The notes: generated by a model not told the origin, from the sequence alone. A DNA stretch of 64,000 nt from JAFKFJ01 sp963786445 (GCA_963786445.1 CAWAZU010000028.1:124001-188000), one strand, 5' to 3'. Counted from the first letter of the stretch, positions 45,951 to 57,091 are shown. A program made the numbers and translations.

Positions 45951-45967
45951 TAAAGCAACCTGCTTTA
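45951..45967 (-). promoter_or_regulatory. palindromic motif TAAAGCA-N3-TGCTTTA
   Basis: Perfect 7-bp arms in the 29-base gap between dehydratase and SDR, overlapping the dehydratase stop codon. A close copy precedes pmbA at 16094. Same distance class from the next start codon in both places. Confidence 0.5.
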
Positions 45968-47761
45968 ATGATTGTTCCGGCTCTCGCCGCGCGTCTCCAG
46001 GATGTTCAGATAGAGGGTCGCCGCCTCCAGGCAGGCGCCGGTGCCCAGCTGGCCGACCGTGCTGCGGTAGATTTCCTCCCAGGGCGTCTTGTTCTCCAGC
46101 TTGGGCGGCGTCCAGGCGGCGCGGCGGGCCGCCAGCTCGCCGTCGGGCAGCAGCACGTCCACGCGGCGGGCGTTGAGGTCGATGCGGATGCGGTCGCCGG
46201 TCTTCAGCAGCGCCAGCCCCCCGCCCACCGCCGCCTCCGGCGAGACATTCAGGATCGAGGGCGAGCCGGACGTGCCCGACTGCCGCCCGTCGCCCATGGT
46301 CGGCAGCATGTCGATGCCCTGCTTGAGCAGCCGCGCCGGCGGCTGCATGTTCACCACCTCGGCGCTGCCCGGATAGCCGACCGGGCCGACATTGCGGATC
46401 ACCAGCACCGACTGCTCCTCCACGCCCAGGTCGGGGTCCTCGATGCGGGCGTGGTAGTCCTCCGGTCCCTCGAACACGATCGCCTTCCCCTCGAACACGT
46501 TGGGCCGGGCGGGGTTGGCGAGGAAGCGGTCGCGGAACGCCTGGTCGATCACGCTCATCTTGATCACCGCGCTGTCGAACAGGTTGCCGCTGAGCACGAC
46601 GTAGCCGGCCCGTTCCCGCATCGGCTTGCGGTAGGAGCGGATCACCTCGCGGTCCGGCTCCGGCACGTTCTTCAGGTTCTCGGCCAGCGTCTTGCCCGTC
46701 ACCGTCATGGCGTCGCCGTGCAGTTTGCCGGCGTCCAGCAGTTCCTTCATCACCGCCGGCACGCCGCCGCCGCGATGGAACCGCTCGCCGAGGAACCGGC
46801 CCGCCGGCTGCATATCGACCAGCAGCGGAATCTCCGGACCCAGGCGCTGCCAGTCGTCCAGCGTGTGCTCCACGCCCATGTGCCGCGCGATCGCGATCAT
46901 GTGGATCGGGCAGTTCGACGAGGCGCCGAGCGCCGCCGCGGCGACCACCGTGTTCTCCAGCGCCTGTTTGGTGATGATGTCGGAGGGGCGCAAATTCTCA
47001 TGCACCATCTCGACGATCCGCCGCCCGGTGGCGTAGGCCATCTGGCCGCGCTCGCGATACGGGCCGGGGATCATGGCGCAGCCGGGCAGCGACATGCCCA
47101 GCGCCTCGGTCAGCGAGTTCATCGAACTCGCCGTGCCCATCGTGTTGCAATGCCCGACCGAGGGCGCGGAGGAGCACACCATGTCCATGAACTGCTGGTA
47201 GTCGATCTGGCCCTCGGCATAGAGCTTGCGGCCCTCCCAGACGATGGTGCCGGAGCCGGCGAGGCGGCCCTTCCACCAGCCGTCCAGCATCGGCCCGCCG
47301 GACAGCACGATCGCCGGGATGTTGACCGTCGCCGCGCCCATCACGCAGGCGGGCGTGGTCTTGTCGCAGCCGGTGGTCAGCACCACGCCGTCGAGCGGAT
47401 AGCCGTGCAGCACCTCGACCAGGCTGAGATAGGCGAGGTTGCGGTCCAGCGCGCCGGTCGGCCGCTTGCCGGTCTCCTGGATCGGGTGGGTCGGGAATTC
47501 CAGCGGGATGCCGCCGGCATCGCGGATGCCGTCGCGCACGCGCCGCGCCAGGTCGAGATGATGGCGGTTGCAGGGCGAGAGATCGGAGCCGCTCTGGGCG
47601 ATGCCGATGATCGGCTTGCCGCCCTGCAGCTCCTCGCGCGTCAGCCCGAAATTCAGGTAGCGCTCGATGTAGAGCGCGGTCAGGGCGGGGTCGAGCGGCT
47701 CGTCGAACCAGCGGCGGCTGCGCAGGCGGTGGCGCCCCTCAGCGGAATGGTGATCTGCCAT
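45965..47761 (-). CDS. IlvD/Edd family sugar-acid dehydratase
   Basis: 598 aa [Fe-S] dehydratase. Cluster cysteines appear in SGSDLSPCNRHH, LTTGCDKTTPAC and SVGHCNTMGTASSM; C-terminal IEDPDLGVEEQSVLVIRNVGPVGYPG. The length and pattern fit the arabonate/xylonate/fuconate dehydratase branch rather than dihydroxyacid dehydratase. It makes a 2-keto-3-deoxy acid for the SDR-FAH steps downstream. Followed closely by the SDR gene on the same strand. Confidence 0.93.
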   Translation of the reverse strand: MADHHSAEGRHRLRSRRWFDEPLDPALTALYIERYLNFGLTREELQGGKPIIGIAQSGSDLSPCNRHHLDLARRVRDGIRDAGGIPLEFPTHPIQETGKRPTGALDRNLAYLSLVEVLHGYPLDGVVLTTGCDKTTPACVMGAATVNIPAIVLSGGPMLDGWWKGRLAGSGTIVWEGRKLYAEGQIDYQQFMDMVCSSAPSVGHCNTMGTASSMNSLTEALGMSLPGCAMIPGPYRERGQMAYATGRRIVEMVHENLRPSDIITKQALENTVVAAAALGASSNCPIHMIAIARHMGVEHTLDDWQRLGPEIPLLVDMQPAGRFLGERFHRGGGVPAVMKELLDAGKLHGDAMTVTGKTLAENLKNVPEPDREVIRSYRKPMRERAGYVVLSGNLFDSAVIKMSVIDQAFRDRFLANPARPNVFEGKAIVFEGPEDYHARIEDPDLGVEEQSVLVIRNVGPVGYPGSAEVVNMQPPARLLKQGIDMLPTMGDGRQSGTSGSPSILNVSPEAAVGGGLALLKTGDRIRIDLNARRVDVLLPDGELAARRAAWTPPKLENKTPWEEIYRSTVGQLGTGACLEAATLYLNILETRGESRNNH

Positions 47762-47873
47762 GACCGTTCCCCCCGTCGCCCGCGTCGGCGATCCGACCGG
47801 GGCGCAGCGTGGGCGGGCGGGGGAGGAGTGTCAACCGGGCCGGCGGCTGAGCCTGACCTGTGCCGATGCGCAG

Positions 47874-48875
47874 TCAGGCGTAGGCGGGCTTCACCGCCCG
47901 GCCGCTGCGCAGCGACTCCCAGGCGGCATCGGCGATGATGAGCGCCTTGCGCCCGTCCTCGAACCCGACGCCCGGCGCGGTCTTGTTTTCGATGCAAGCG
48001 ACGAATTCATCCAGCTCGTCGAGATAGGCCTGCGCGTAGCGCTGGATGAAGAAGTGCAGCAGCGGCTCCTGCGCGTCGGTCGCGTGCGCGCCCCAGCGGC
48101 GCAGGCTCGTTGCGCGGAAATTCTCCGACTGCACCATGCCTTTGGCCCCGAACGCCTCGACGCGCTGGTCGTAGCCATAGACCGCCTGGCGCGAGTTGTT
48201 GATGTGGACGAGCGCGCCCGACGGCGCCTTCAGCAGCACCATCGCGGTGTCCACGTCGCCGATCGCGGCCAGCGCCGGCTCGATCAGCACGCTGCCGGCG
48301 GCGAACACTTCCGCCGGGTCTTCGCCGAGGATGAAGCGGGCGAGGTCGAAGTCGTGGATCATCATGTCGCGGAAAATGCCGCCCGACACCTTCATGTATT
48401 CCATCGGCGCCAGCCCGGGATCGCGGCTGGTGATGACGAGCAGGTGCAGCGCCCCGATCTCGCCCCGCAGCACGGCGTCGCGCACGGCGCGGTGGCTCGG
48501 GTCGTAGCGGCGGTTGAAGCCGAGCTGCACCGCAACCCCGGTGCCGGTGATGTCGCGGCGGCACTGCTCGACGCGCTTGATGTCGAGGTCGATCGGCTTC
48601 TCGCACAGGATCGCCTTGCCGGCCTTGGCCGAGGCGGTGATGAGATCGACATGCGTGTCGGTGGAGGAGGCGATCAGCACCGCGTCCACCTGCGCATCCG
48701 CGAGCGCCGCGGCGACGCTGGGCGCCACCTGCGCGCCGTGCGCGGCGGCGACCTTTTGGGCCGCCGGCGCGTGGACGTCGTACACGCAATGCAGGGCCGC
48801 CCGCGGATGGGCGGCGATGTTGGCCGCGTGCATGGCGCCGATGCGGCCCGCGCCGAACAATGCGAATCTCACCAT
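47874..48875 (-). CDS. iolG: Gfo/Idh/MocA oxidoreductase, inositol 2-dehydrogenase type
   Basis: 333 aa: Rossmann start FALFGAGRIGAMHAANI, catalytic Lys in LCEKPIDLD, and GGIFRDMMIHDFDLARF with the Asp/His of the active site. These match IolG, which oxidises myo-inositol to scyllo-inosose, but related sugars are also possible. Divergent from iolE across a 77-base gap. It lies 112 bases upstream of the dehydratase operon, same strand; no clear terminator in between. Confidence 0.87.
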   Translation of the reverse strand: MVRFALFGAGRIGAMHAANIAAHPRAALHCVYDVHAPAAQKVAAAHGAQVAPSVAAALADAQVDAVLIASSTDTHVDLITASAKAGKAILCEKPIDLDIKRVEQCRRDITGTGVAVQLGFNRRYDPSHRAVRDAVLRGEIGALHLLVITSRDPGLAPMEYMKVSGGIFRDMMIHDFDLARFILGEDPAEVFAAGSVLIEPALAAIGDVDTAMVLLKAPSGALVHINNSRQAVYGYDQRVEAFGAKGMVQSENFRATSLRRWGAHATDAQEPLLHFFIQRYAQAYLDELDEFVACIENKTAPGVGFEDGRKALIIADAAWESLRSGRAVKPAYA

Positions 48876-48952
48876 CGCCGTCCTCCCGTTGCCACTTTCC
48901 GCGCATTGTGCCTCGGCCTACACTGCGCGCCAAGAGGCGGGAGGGACGGAGC

Positions 48953-49861
48953 ATGGCGGCAGGGACGATCAGGCTCGGCGTGGCGCCGATCGCGTGGAGC
49001 AACAGCGACCTGCCGGAACTCGGCGGCGACACGACGCTGGAGACCTGCCTGACCGAAAGCCGCGCCGCCGGCTACGCGGGCACCGAGACCGGCGTGAAAT
49101 TCCCGATGGACGCCGCGGTGCTCGGCCCGATCCTGCGGCGCCACGATCTTGTGCTCGTTTCCGGCTGGTTCTCCGGCCGGCTGCTGGAATTGTCGGTCGC
49201 CGAGGAGCAGGCGCGGATCGAGAAGCAGCTCGCGGCCTTCGCGGAGCTCGGTGCGCCGGTGCTGGTCTATGCCGAGACCACCGGCAGCGTGCAGGCCATG
49301 CAGGACACGCCGATCAGCCGCCGCCGCCGCCTCTCCTCCGAGGAGTTCAAGGTGCTGGGCGGGAAGATGACGCAATTCGCGCGGCACATGCAGGCGCGCG
49401 GGGTGCGGCTCGCCTATCATCACCATATGGCGACGGTGGTGGAAACCGACCCCGAGATCGACGCGCTGATGGCGGCGACCGGCGACGAAGTGGGGTTGCT
49501 GGTCGATACCGGACATTGCTGCTACGCAGGCGGCGACTGGCTCGCGCTGACCGAGCGGCATGCGCGCCGCGTCGTCCACGTCCATTGCAAGGACATCCGG
49601 CCCGAGGTGCTGAAGGATGCGCGGGCGCGCGACCTGAGTTTTCTGGACGCCATCCTGGCCGGCGTGTTCACCGTGCCCGGCGACGGCTTCATCGACTACG
49701 ATGCCTTCGCGCGCACGCTGGCGAAGATCGGCTATTCCGGCTGGGTGGTGGTGGAGGCCGAGCAGGACCCGGCGAAGGCGCCGCCTTACGTATACGCGCT
49801 CAAGGGGCGCCAGCATCTGTCGGCAGCGTTCGCGCGCGCCGGCTTCACCATCACGCCATAG
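48953..49861 (+). CDS. iolE: IolE-like sugar/inosose dehydratase (TIM barrel)
   Basis: 302 aa AP-endonuclease-2-like barrel: LGVAPIAWSNSDLPELGG at the start is the IolE signature, with metal ligands in YHHHMATVVE, LLVDTGHCCYAG, VHVHCKDI and VVVEAEQDP. IolE dehydrates scyllo-inosose. ATG 48953 has GGGAGGGACGGAG before it. No iolD, iolB, iolC or iolJ is present here, so if the substrate is inositol the pathway must continue elsewhere. Confidence 0.9.
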   Translation: MAAGTIRLGVAPIAWSNSDLPELGGDTTLETCLTESRAAGYAGTETGVKFPMDAAVLGPILRRHDLVLVSGWFSGRLLELSVAEEQARIEKQLAAFAELGAPVLVYAETTGSVQAMQDTPISRRRRLSSEEFKVLGGKMTQFARHMQARGVRLAYHHHMATVVETDPEIDALMAATGDEVGLLVDTGHCCYAGGDWLALTERHARRVVHVHCKDIRPEVLKDARARDLSFLDAILAGVFTVPGDGFIDYDAFARTLAKIGYSGWVVVEAEQDPAKAPPYVYALKGRQHLSAAFARAGFTITP

Positions 49862-49875
49862 CGGAGTCGCAGGAC

Positions 49876-50685
49876 ATGCAGGGCAAGATCGCGGTCGTCA
49901 CCGGCGGCACGCAGGGCCTGGGCGAGACCATCGCGCGCCTGCTCGCCGCGCGCGGCGCCGCCGGGCTGGTGATCTGCGGGCGCAACGCGGCGCGCGGGGA
50001 AAAGGTCGCGGCCGAGCTCACGGCGTCCGGCTGCCCGACCGAGTTCGTCGCCGCCGACCTGGCGCAGGTCGAGGACGCGCGGCGCGTGATCGCGCGCGCC
50101 GATGCGCGCTTCGGCACGCTGCACGTGCTGGTCAACGCCGCCGCGATCACCGACCGCGGCAGCATCCTCGACACTTCTCCCGCGCTGTTCGACGCGATGT
50201 TCGCGGTCAACGTGCGCGCGCCGTTCTTTTTGATGCAGGACGCGGCAAAGATCATGCGCCGCGACCGCGTCGCCGGCACCATCGTCAACATCCAGAGCAT
50301 GTCGGCGCATGGCGGCCAGACTTTCATCACCGCCTATTGCGCGTCGAAGGGCGCGCTTGCCACGCTGACCAAGAACGTGGCGTTCTCGCTGATGCCGGAC
50401 CGCATCCGCGTCAACGGGCTGAACATCGGTTGGATGGACACGCCCGGCGAGCACCGCATCCAGGCAACCTACCACGGCGCCGACACGGGCTGGCTTGCCG
50501 CAGCGGAAGCAAAGCAGCCGTTCGGCCGCCTGCTGAAGCCCGACGAGGTCGCCCGCGCCGTCGCCTATCTGGCGAGCGAGGAAAGCGGGCTGATGACCGG
50601 GTCGGTCATCGACTTCGACCAGCAGGTGATCGGTGCCGGCGATGCCCCGTCGCACCCGTTGCGGCGGCTGCCGGACCCGGCCTGA
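49876..50685 (+). CDS. short-chain dehydrogenase/reductase
   Basis: 269 aa classical SDR: VTGGTQGLGETIARLL, VNAAAITDRGSI, catalytic AYCASKGALATL. The cofactor region CGRNAARG (Arg) suggests NADP. Starts 14 bases after iolE, so same operon. The long substrate loop (GWMDTPGEHRIQATYHGADTGW) resembles polyol or inositol-derivative dehydrogenases; substrate unknown. Confidence 0.9.
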   Translation: MQGKIAVVTGGTQGLGETIARLLAARGAAGLVICGRNAARGEKVAAELTASGCPTEFVAADLAQVEDARRVIARADARFGTLHVLVNAAAITDRGSILDTSPALFDAMFAVNVRAPFFLMQDAAKIMRRDRVAGTIVNIQSMSAHGGQTFITAYCASKGALATLTKNVAFSLMPDRIRVNGLNIGWMDTPGEHRIQATYHGADTGWLAAAEAKQPFGRLLKPDEVARAVAYLASEESGLMTGSVIDFDQQVIGAGDAPSHPLRRLPDPA

Positions 50686-50718
50686 GGCCGGGTCCGCCGC
50701 CGCCAAGGCGCCGCGTCA

Positions 50719-50931
50719 CTAGCGGCGGTAGGTGCCGTCGAGCACCGCGGGAATGTCGGCGCGGCTGATGCCGAGGTCGAACAGCTCCCGGTCCGTGTAG
50801 CTGAGCAGTTCGCGCGCCATCTGCGCGCGCGCCCGGCGCCGTTCGCGCCAGGCGAGGAACCGTGCCTTCAGGCTCGCCGGCCGGTCCGCGGATACGAACC
50901 CGGCGGCTTGGTTGAGAACGTGAGTGGCCAT
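50719..50931 (-). CDS. DUF1127 small protein
   Basis: 70 aa. C-terminal ARELLSYTDRELFDLGISRADI is the hallmark of DUF1127 (YjiS-like) proteins, Arg-rich small proteins linked in alphaproteobacteria to phosphate, RNA-binding and stress roles. ATG 50931 is preceded by AAGGAGGGG, much better than the upstream ATG at 50979. Upstream, TATAAC (51017-51012) may be a -10. Confidence 0.88.
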   Translation of the reverse strand: MATHVLNQAAGFVSADRPASLKARFLAWRERRRARAQMARELLSYTDRELFDLGISRADIPAVLDGTYRR

Positions 50932-51103
50932 GAGAGCCCCTCCTTGGTCCAGCAGCGGAAGTTTGCTGCGCCGCACCATATCGGGCAGTGGCCCTGCCGT
51001 TCAACGGCCGTGTTATACGTTTTACGAACCTGTGGCCCGCGTGCAACGCCGGACGCCGGGGGGTTTCCTTCATGCCAAGGTTACCGGGACGGTCCATGGC
51101 AAC

Positions 51104-51125
51104 GGGCGGGGATCGCTCCCCGCCC
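51104..51125 (-). terminator. hairpin after the third ABC operon
   Basis: Perfect 9-bp stem GGGCGGGGA / TCCCCGCCC with a TCGC loop, 26 bases past the binding-protein stop and before the DUF1127 gene. It lacks a U-tract on either strand, so it may act only as an mRNA end stabiliser. Confidence 0.5.
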
Positions 51126-51150
51126 GCGGCGTCGGCTCAGCCGAGCGGCG

Positions 51151-52167
51151 TCAGCCGCCGATGCAGTGATCGACGTTCTGCGGCGTGCAGACATCGAGCC
51201 CGGTATAGGTCGGGTCCTTCGGCGGCGCCTTGCCGTCCTTGATGTCCTTCAGGAAATACATCGCCTTGTAGCCCATCTCGAACGGCCGCTGCCCGACATT
51301 GCCGGAGGCGAGGCCGAGCTTCAGCTCCTCGATCTGCATCGGCAGCGTGTCGGCGACGGCCATCATCAGCGAGTGGTCGGCGATCCTGTCCTTGAACTTG
51401 CTGGCGACGTTCTTGTAGGCCTGCTCGACGAATTCGGGGAACCCGCCGGTCGGCACGAAGGCGTCGAGGTGCGGGTACTTGCCGAGGATGTCTTCCAGCT
51501 GCTGCACCGCGACGGTGAAGTCGTCGTTGGTGTAGAGCGGGCAGCCGGCCACCTCCTTCCAGCCGTTCTGGCCGGTCAGCCGCACGCCCGGCGGATCCTG
51601 GCTCATCGCACCGCCGGCCAGCGTGTCGCGGATGCCCTGCATGCGCTCGTTGTGGTTGGCCGCCGCCGCGCCGCCCGACTGGATGCAGATGGTGCCGCCC
51701 TTCGGCTTGCCCGCCATCACGATCTTCGCCAGGTTGACGCCGATCTCGTAGTTATGCGTTCCGACGAAGGCGATACGTTCGCCCTTGTCCTGCGCCAGCA
51801 GGTCGGCGTCGAAGGTCAGCACCGGGATGCCCTGCTTCTTCGCCTCGGCCAGCTCATGGCCCATCGCCGCGGCGTTCGACGGCGATACCGCGATGCCGTC
51901 CACGTGCTTGGCGATCAGGTCGGCGACCACCTGCACCTCCTCCTCGCCGCCGCCGTGCTCGTCGGGGCCGATATAGAGGCACTGGATCGCGCCCTTCAGC
52001 TCCGCCTCGGCCTTCTTGCAGCCGTCGCGGGCCAGGTCGAAGAACGGGTTGTTGGTGTTCTTCGGCACCAGCGCGAAGACGTATTTCTTGTCGGCGGCGA
52101 CGCCGGGGTGCGTCCCCGCCGCCAACGCCAGGGCGACCACCGCCGCCCCCGCCAGATATTTCAGCAT
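51151..52167 (-). CDS. sugar ABC transporter substrate-binding protein (CUT2 type)
   Basis: 338 aa with signal peptide (LAGAAVVALALAAGTHPGVAA|DKK) and KYVFALVPKNTNNPFFDLARDG, typical of RbsB-like proteins. Three cysteine pairs' worth of Cys (CLYIG, GCPLY, DVCTPQNVDHC) suggest disulphides in the mature protein. Last gene of the operon on the minus strand, 115 bases after the permease; the gap contains a 7-bp stem (52234-52240 / 52255-52261). Confidence 0.92.
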   Translation of the reverse strand: MLKYLAGAAVVALALAAGTHPGVAADKKYVFALVPKNTNNPFFDLARDGCKKAEAELKGAIQCLYIGPDEHGGGEEEVQVVADLIAKHVDGIAVSPSNAAAMGHELAEAKKQGIPVLTFDADLLAQDKGERIAFVGTHNYEIGVNLAKIVMAGKPKGGTICIQSGGAAAANHNERMQGIRDTLAGGAMSQDPPGVRLTGQNGWKEVAGCPLYTNDDFTVAVQQLEDILGKYPHLDAFVPTGGFPEFVEQAYKNVASKFKDRIADHSLMMAVADTLPMQIEELKLGLASGNVGQRPFEMGYKAMYFLKDIKDGKAPPKDPTYTGLDVCTPQNVDHCIGG

Positions 52168-52282
52168 TGCAGTCTCTCCTCCCGTTGCTTCCCAAACCTG
52201 GGGGCCCCTGTGCCGGACGCCCCGCAGCCCTTGCCGGACCCGCCGCGCCGGGCCGGTCCGGTCGTTCCCGCGCGTGACCGCG

Positions 52283-53305
52283 TCACTCGCGCTTGCGCCC
52301 GCGGATGCGCTCCAGCAGCACCGCGAGGATGATGAAGCCGCCGACGAAGATGCCCTGGTAGTTGGAATCGACGCCGGCCATCAGCAGGCTGTTGCGGATC
52401 ACCTCGATCAGCGCCGCGCCGATGAAGGCGCCGTACGCCCCGCCCTCGCCGCCCATCAAATTGGCGCCGCCGATCACGGTGGACGCGATCACGCGCAGCT
52501 CGTAGCCGATGCCGAGCGCGTTGATCGCCGAGCCCTGCCAGCCGAGTATCAGGATCGAGGCGACCGCGGCGCACAGCGAGCACAGCACGTAGGCCTGCAG
52601 CTTCACCCGGTTGACCGGCACGCCGGTGAGCTGGGCCGCGTGCTCGTTGCCGCCGACCGCGAACAGGTGCCGCCCCCAGACGGTGAAGCGCAGTACCAGC
52701 GCGAAGCAGATCGTGCCGATCACCAGCACCCACACGGAGACCGCGATGCCCGCGACCTCGCCGCCGAACAGGCGGAAGTACTGGTTCGCGTAGGGCCCGA
52801 ACTGGTAGATCATCTTGTTCTGCGACATCACCACCGCGATCGAACGTGCGATCGACAGCGTGCCCAGCGTCACCACGAACGGCGACAGGCCGAGATAGGT
52901 GATGAGCACGCCGTTGAACAGGCCGCAGATCAGCCCGGCGACCAGCCCGCCGGCGACCGCGACGATCCAGTGAAAGCCGGCGTGCATGATGACGCCGACG
53001 GTGATGCCGACCACGCCCATCACCGAGCCGACCGAGAGGTCGATGCCGCCGGTGATGATCACCGCCGTCATGCCCAGCGCCATGATGCCGATGAACGAGA
53101 AGTTGCGCGTGATGTTGTAGAAATTCTCGCCGGTGCCGAAGGCGTTGGGATAGCGCGCCGACATGCCGGCGACCACAATCGCCAGCGCCACTGTCACCCA
53201 CAGCGCCTGGCTGGCGAGCGCGCGCTGGATCAGCGTGCGTTCCTTGATGCCGACGATGTCGGAGATGGCGACGCTGGCGCTCGCCGCGGCGAATTCAGGC
53301 GGCAT
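52283..53305 (-). CDS. sugar ABC transporter permease (CUT2 type)
   Basis: 340 aa. Motifs AVIITGGIDLSVGSVMGVV, VGGNEHAAQLTGV and STVIGGANLMGGEGGAYGAFIG are those of RbsC-like permeases. About nine helices after a 25-residue cytosolic start. ATG 53305 overlaps the ATPase 3' end by 11 bases. Confidence 0.94.
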   Translation of the reverse strand: MPPEFAAASASVAISDIVGIKERTLIQRALASQALWVTVALAIVVAGMSARYPNAFGTGENFYNITRNFSFIGIMALGMTAVIITGGIDLSVGSVMGVVGITVGVIMHAGFHWIVAVAGGLVAGLICGLFNGVLITYLGLSPFVVTLGTLSIARSIAVVMSQNKMIYQFGPYANQYFRLFGGEVAGIAVSVWVLVIGTICFALVLRFTVWGRHLFAVGGNEHAAQLTGVPVNRVKLQAYVLCSLCAAVASILILGWQGSAINALGIGYELRVIASTVIGGANLMGGEGGAYGAFIGAALIEVIRNSLLMAGVDSNYQGIFVGGFIILAVLLERIRGRKRE

Positions 53306-54036
53306 GGATCGCTCCCGTGATCAGGCCGGTGACCTCCTCGGGGCTGGACTGCGCGATCGGCTTCTCCGCCACTTTCCGGCCGCGCCGGAGCACGAACACG
53401 CGGTCGCAGACCTCGAACACGTCCGGCATGCGGTGGCTGATCAGCACCACCGCAATGTCCTGGTCGCGCAGCCGGCGGATCAGGTCGAGCACCTCCGCCA
53501 CCTGCCGCACCGAGATCGACGCCGTCGGCTCGTCGAGCAGCACGATTCTTGAGTTTGACAGCCGCGTGCGCGCGATCGCCACCGCCTGCCGCTGGCCGCC
53601 GGACATGCGCCGCACCAGGTCGTGCGGCCGTGTCTCGCTCTTGAGTTCAGCGAACAGCTCGCCGGCGCGCTGGTACATCGCCTTGTAGTTCAGGATGCGC
53701 AGCGGGCCGATGCGGTGCTTGATCTCGCGGCCGAGGAACACGTTGGCCGCGGCACTGAGGTTGTTGCACAGTGCGAGGTCCTGATAGACGATCTCGATGC
53801 CGCGCTGGCGGGCCTCGACCGGCTTGTGGAACACCACCGGCTGCCTCGTCCATGACGATCTCGCCGAGGCTGGGCGGGAAGTTGCCGGCGATGATCTTCA
53901 CCAGCGTGGATTTGCCGGCGCCGTTGTCGCCCATCAGCCCCAGCACCTCGCCCGGTTCCAGCGTCAAACTCACGTCGGTCAGCGCCCGGATGGCGCCAAA
54001 GCTTTTCGACACATTCCTCAGCTGGAGGACCGGCAA
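53295..54036 (-). CDS. sugar ABC transporter ATP-binding protein, single-domain, frameshifted
   Basis: One ATPase domain of about 246 aa rather than the tandem RbsA form, so FrcA-like. The start half has GDNGAGKSTLVKIIAGNFPP in one frame, and the rest (VVFHKPVEARQRGIEIVYQD … MSGGQRQAVAIAR … LLDEPTASI) is in the next. Removing one base in 53843-53848 joins them smoothly into one domain. Start is TTG 54036 with AAGGGA upstream. Without correction the transporter has no ATPase. Confidence 0.85.
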
Positions 54037-54149
54037 GACACGTTCCCTTCTCCGCTTCCCCGGTTCGGTTGACCGGATGCCCCAGTTTCTCGCGGGGCCG
54101 GTGCGGCGAGGTCACCCGCCCGCCAACACGTGGCCGCCACATTGCCGCC

Positions 54150-54178
54150 TCATTACGCGTTTGTTGGCAAAGGGTCAA
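54150..54178 (-). promoter_or_regulatory. candidate promoter of the third ABC operon
   Basis: Minus-strand TTGACC (54178-54173), 17-base spacer, TAATGA (54155-54150), 114 bases before the TTG start of the ATPase gene. Good match in an AT-richer pocket. Confidence 0.5.
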
Positions 54179-54262
54179 CCGATCGTGCCGGCGCCGCGCC
54201 CGAAACTCGCCGCCGGCGCCGAAACGCGCTAGTCATTCCCCGATCGGCCGGGAGGAAACGAC

Positions 54263-55939
<1,677 letters not shown>

Positions 55940-55946
55940 CGGGATC

Positions 55947-56038
55947 TTCGTAGGTCGGATGCAATCCGCCGCTTCGACACCGATCTTCGGATCGTCGCGC
56001 GCCGGCACGCAGAGGCGGATTGCATCCGCCCTACGAAA
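55947..56038. repeat. REP-like inverted repeat pair between convergent genes
   Basis: Two 24-25-bp arms, at 55947-55970 and 56014-56038, are inverted copies with one mismatch (core CGTAGG[T/G]CGGATGCAATCCGCC). Each arm is itself a small palindrome (GGCGGAT-N3-ATCCGCC). Such GTAGGGCGGAT…ATCCGCC units are dispersed REP-like elements in many proteobacteria and can serve as bidirectional terminators. The right arm overlaps the last codons and TAG stop of tdh. Confidence 0.8.
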
Positions 56039-57062
56039 CGCGCCAGTCCAGCACCACCTTCCCGCTCTGCCCCGACAGCATCGCCGCGAAGCCCTCGCGG
56101 AAATCCGCGGCCGGGAAACGATGGGTGATGACCGGAGAAATGTCCAGCCCGCTCTGCAGCATCGCCACCATCTTGTACCAGGTCTCGTACATCTGCCGCC
56201 CGTAGATGCCGCGGATCTCCAGCCCCTTGAAGATCACGTGGTTCCAGTCGATCGCGGTATCGCCCGGCGGGATGCCGAGCAGCGCGATCTTGCCGCCGTG
56301 GTTCATGGCGTCGAGCATGTCGCGGAACGCGCCCGGCACGCCGGACATCTCCAGCCCAACGTCAAAACCCTCGGTCATGCCGAGATCGGCCATCACGTCG
56401 CGCAAATTCTCGCGCGTCGCGTTTACCGCGCGCGTGGCGCCCATCCGGCGCGCCAGCGCGAGGCGGTAGTCGTTGATGTCGGTGATGACGACGTGCCGTG
56501 CGCCGACGTGGCGCGCGATCGCCGCGGCCATGATGCCGATCGGGCCGGCGCCGGTGATCAGCACGTCCTCGCCCACGAGGTCGAACGACAGCGCGGTGTG
56601 CGTGGCGTTGCCGAACGGATCGAAGATCGCCGCCAGATCGTCGCTGATGTCGTCGGGGATCTTGAACGCATTGCCCGCCGGCAGCACGAGATATTCGGCG
56701 AACGCGCCGGGCCGGTTGACGCCGACGCCGAGCGTGTTGCGGCACAGATGCCGCCGCCCGGCGCGGCAGTTGCGGCAATGCCCGCAGGTGATGTGGCCCT
56801 CGCCGGAGACGCGGTCGCCGATTTTGAGGCCGCGTACTTCCTGGCCCATGTCGGCGATCACGCCGATGTATTCGTGGCCGACCTGCATCGGCACCGGGAT
56901 CGTCTTCTGCGCCCAGTCGTCCCATTTCCAGATGTGGACGTCGGTGCCGCAGATGCCGGTCTTGCCGATGCGGATCAGCACGTCGTTGTGCCCCATCTCC
57001 GGCACCGGCAGGTCGGCCAGCACGAGGCCGGGCGCGCGCTCCATTTTTGCAAGTGTCTTCAC
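56031..57062 (-). CDS. tdh: L-threonine 3-dehydrogenase
   Basis: 343 aa zinc alcohol dehydrogenase family enzyme oxidising L-threonine to 2-amino-3-ketobutyrate with NAD. Catalytic zinc: GICGTDVHIWKWDDWA and GHEYIGVI; structural zinc: CGHCRNCRAGRRHLC; Rossmann GAGPIGIMAAAIA. Starts at GTG 57062. Final codons and stop lie in the REP-like arm, so the C-terminus (…LDWRVS) may have been remodelled slightly by it. Confidence 0.97.
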   Translation of the reverse strand: MKTLAKMERAPGLVLADLPVPEMGHNDVLIRIGKTGICGTDVHIWKWDDWAQKTIPVPMQVGHEYIGVIADMGQEVRGLKIGDRVSGEGHITCGHCRNCRAGRRHLCRNTLGVGVNRPGAFAEYLVLPAGNAFKIPDDISDDLAAIFDPFGNATHTALSFDLVGEDVLITGAGPIGIMAAAIARHVGARHVVITDINDYRLALARRMGATRAVNATRENLRDVMADLGMTEGFDVGLEMSGVPGAFRDMLDAMNHGGKIALLGIPPGDTAIDWNHVIFKGLEIRGIYGRQMYETWYKMVAMLQSGLDISPVITHRFPAADFREGFAAMLSGQSGKVVLDWRVS

Positions 57063-57091
57063 TTATTGGATTCCCCGCGCTGCCGTCTCAA

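Noticed and set aside
54245..54262. Third LacI operator (GGAAACGA) before the acyl-CoA synthetase
   Set aside because: It is the ribosome-binding region GGGAGGAAACGAC and matches only the short core.
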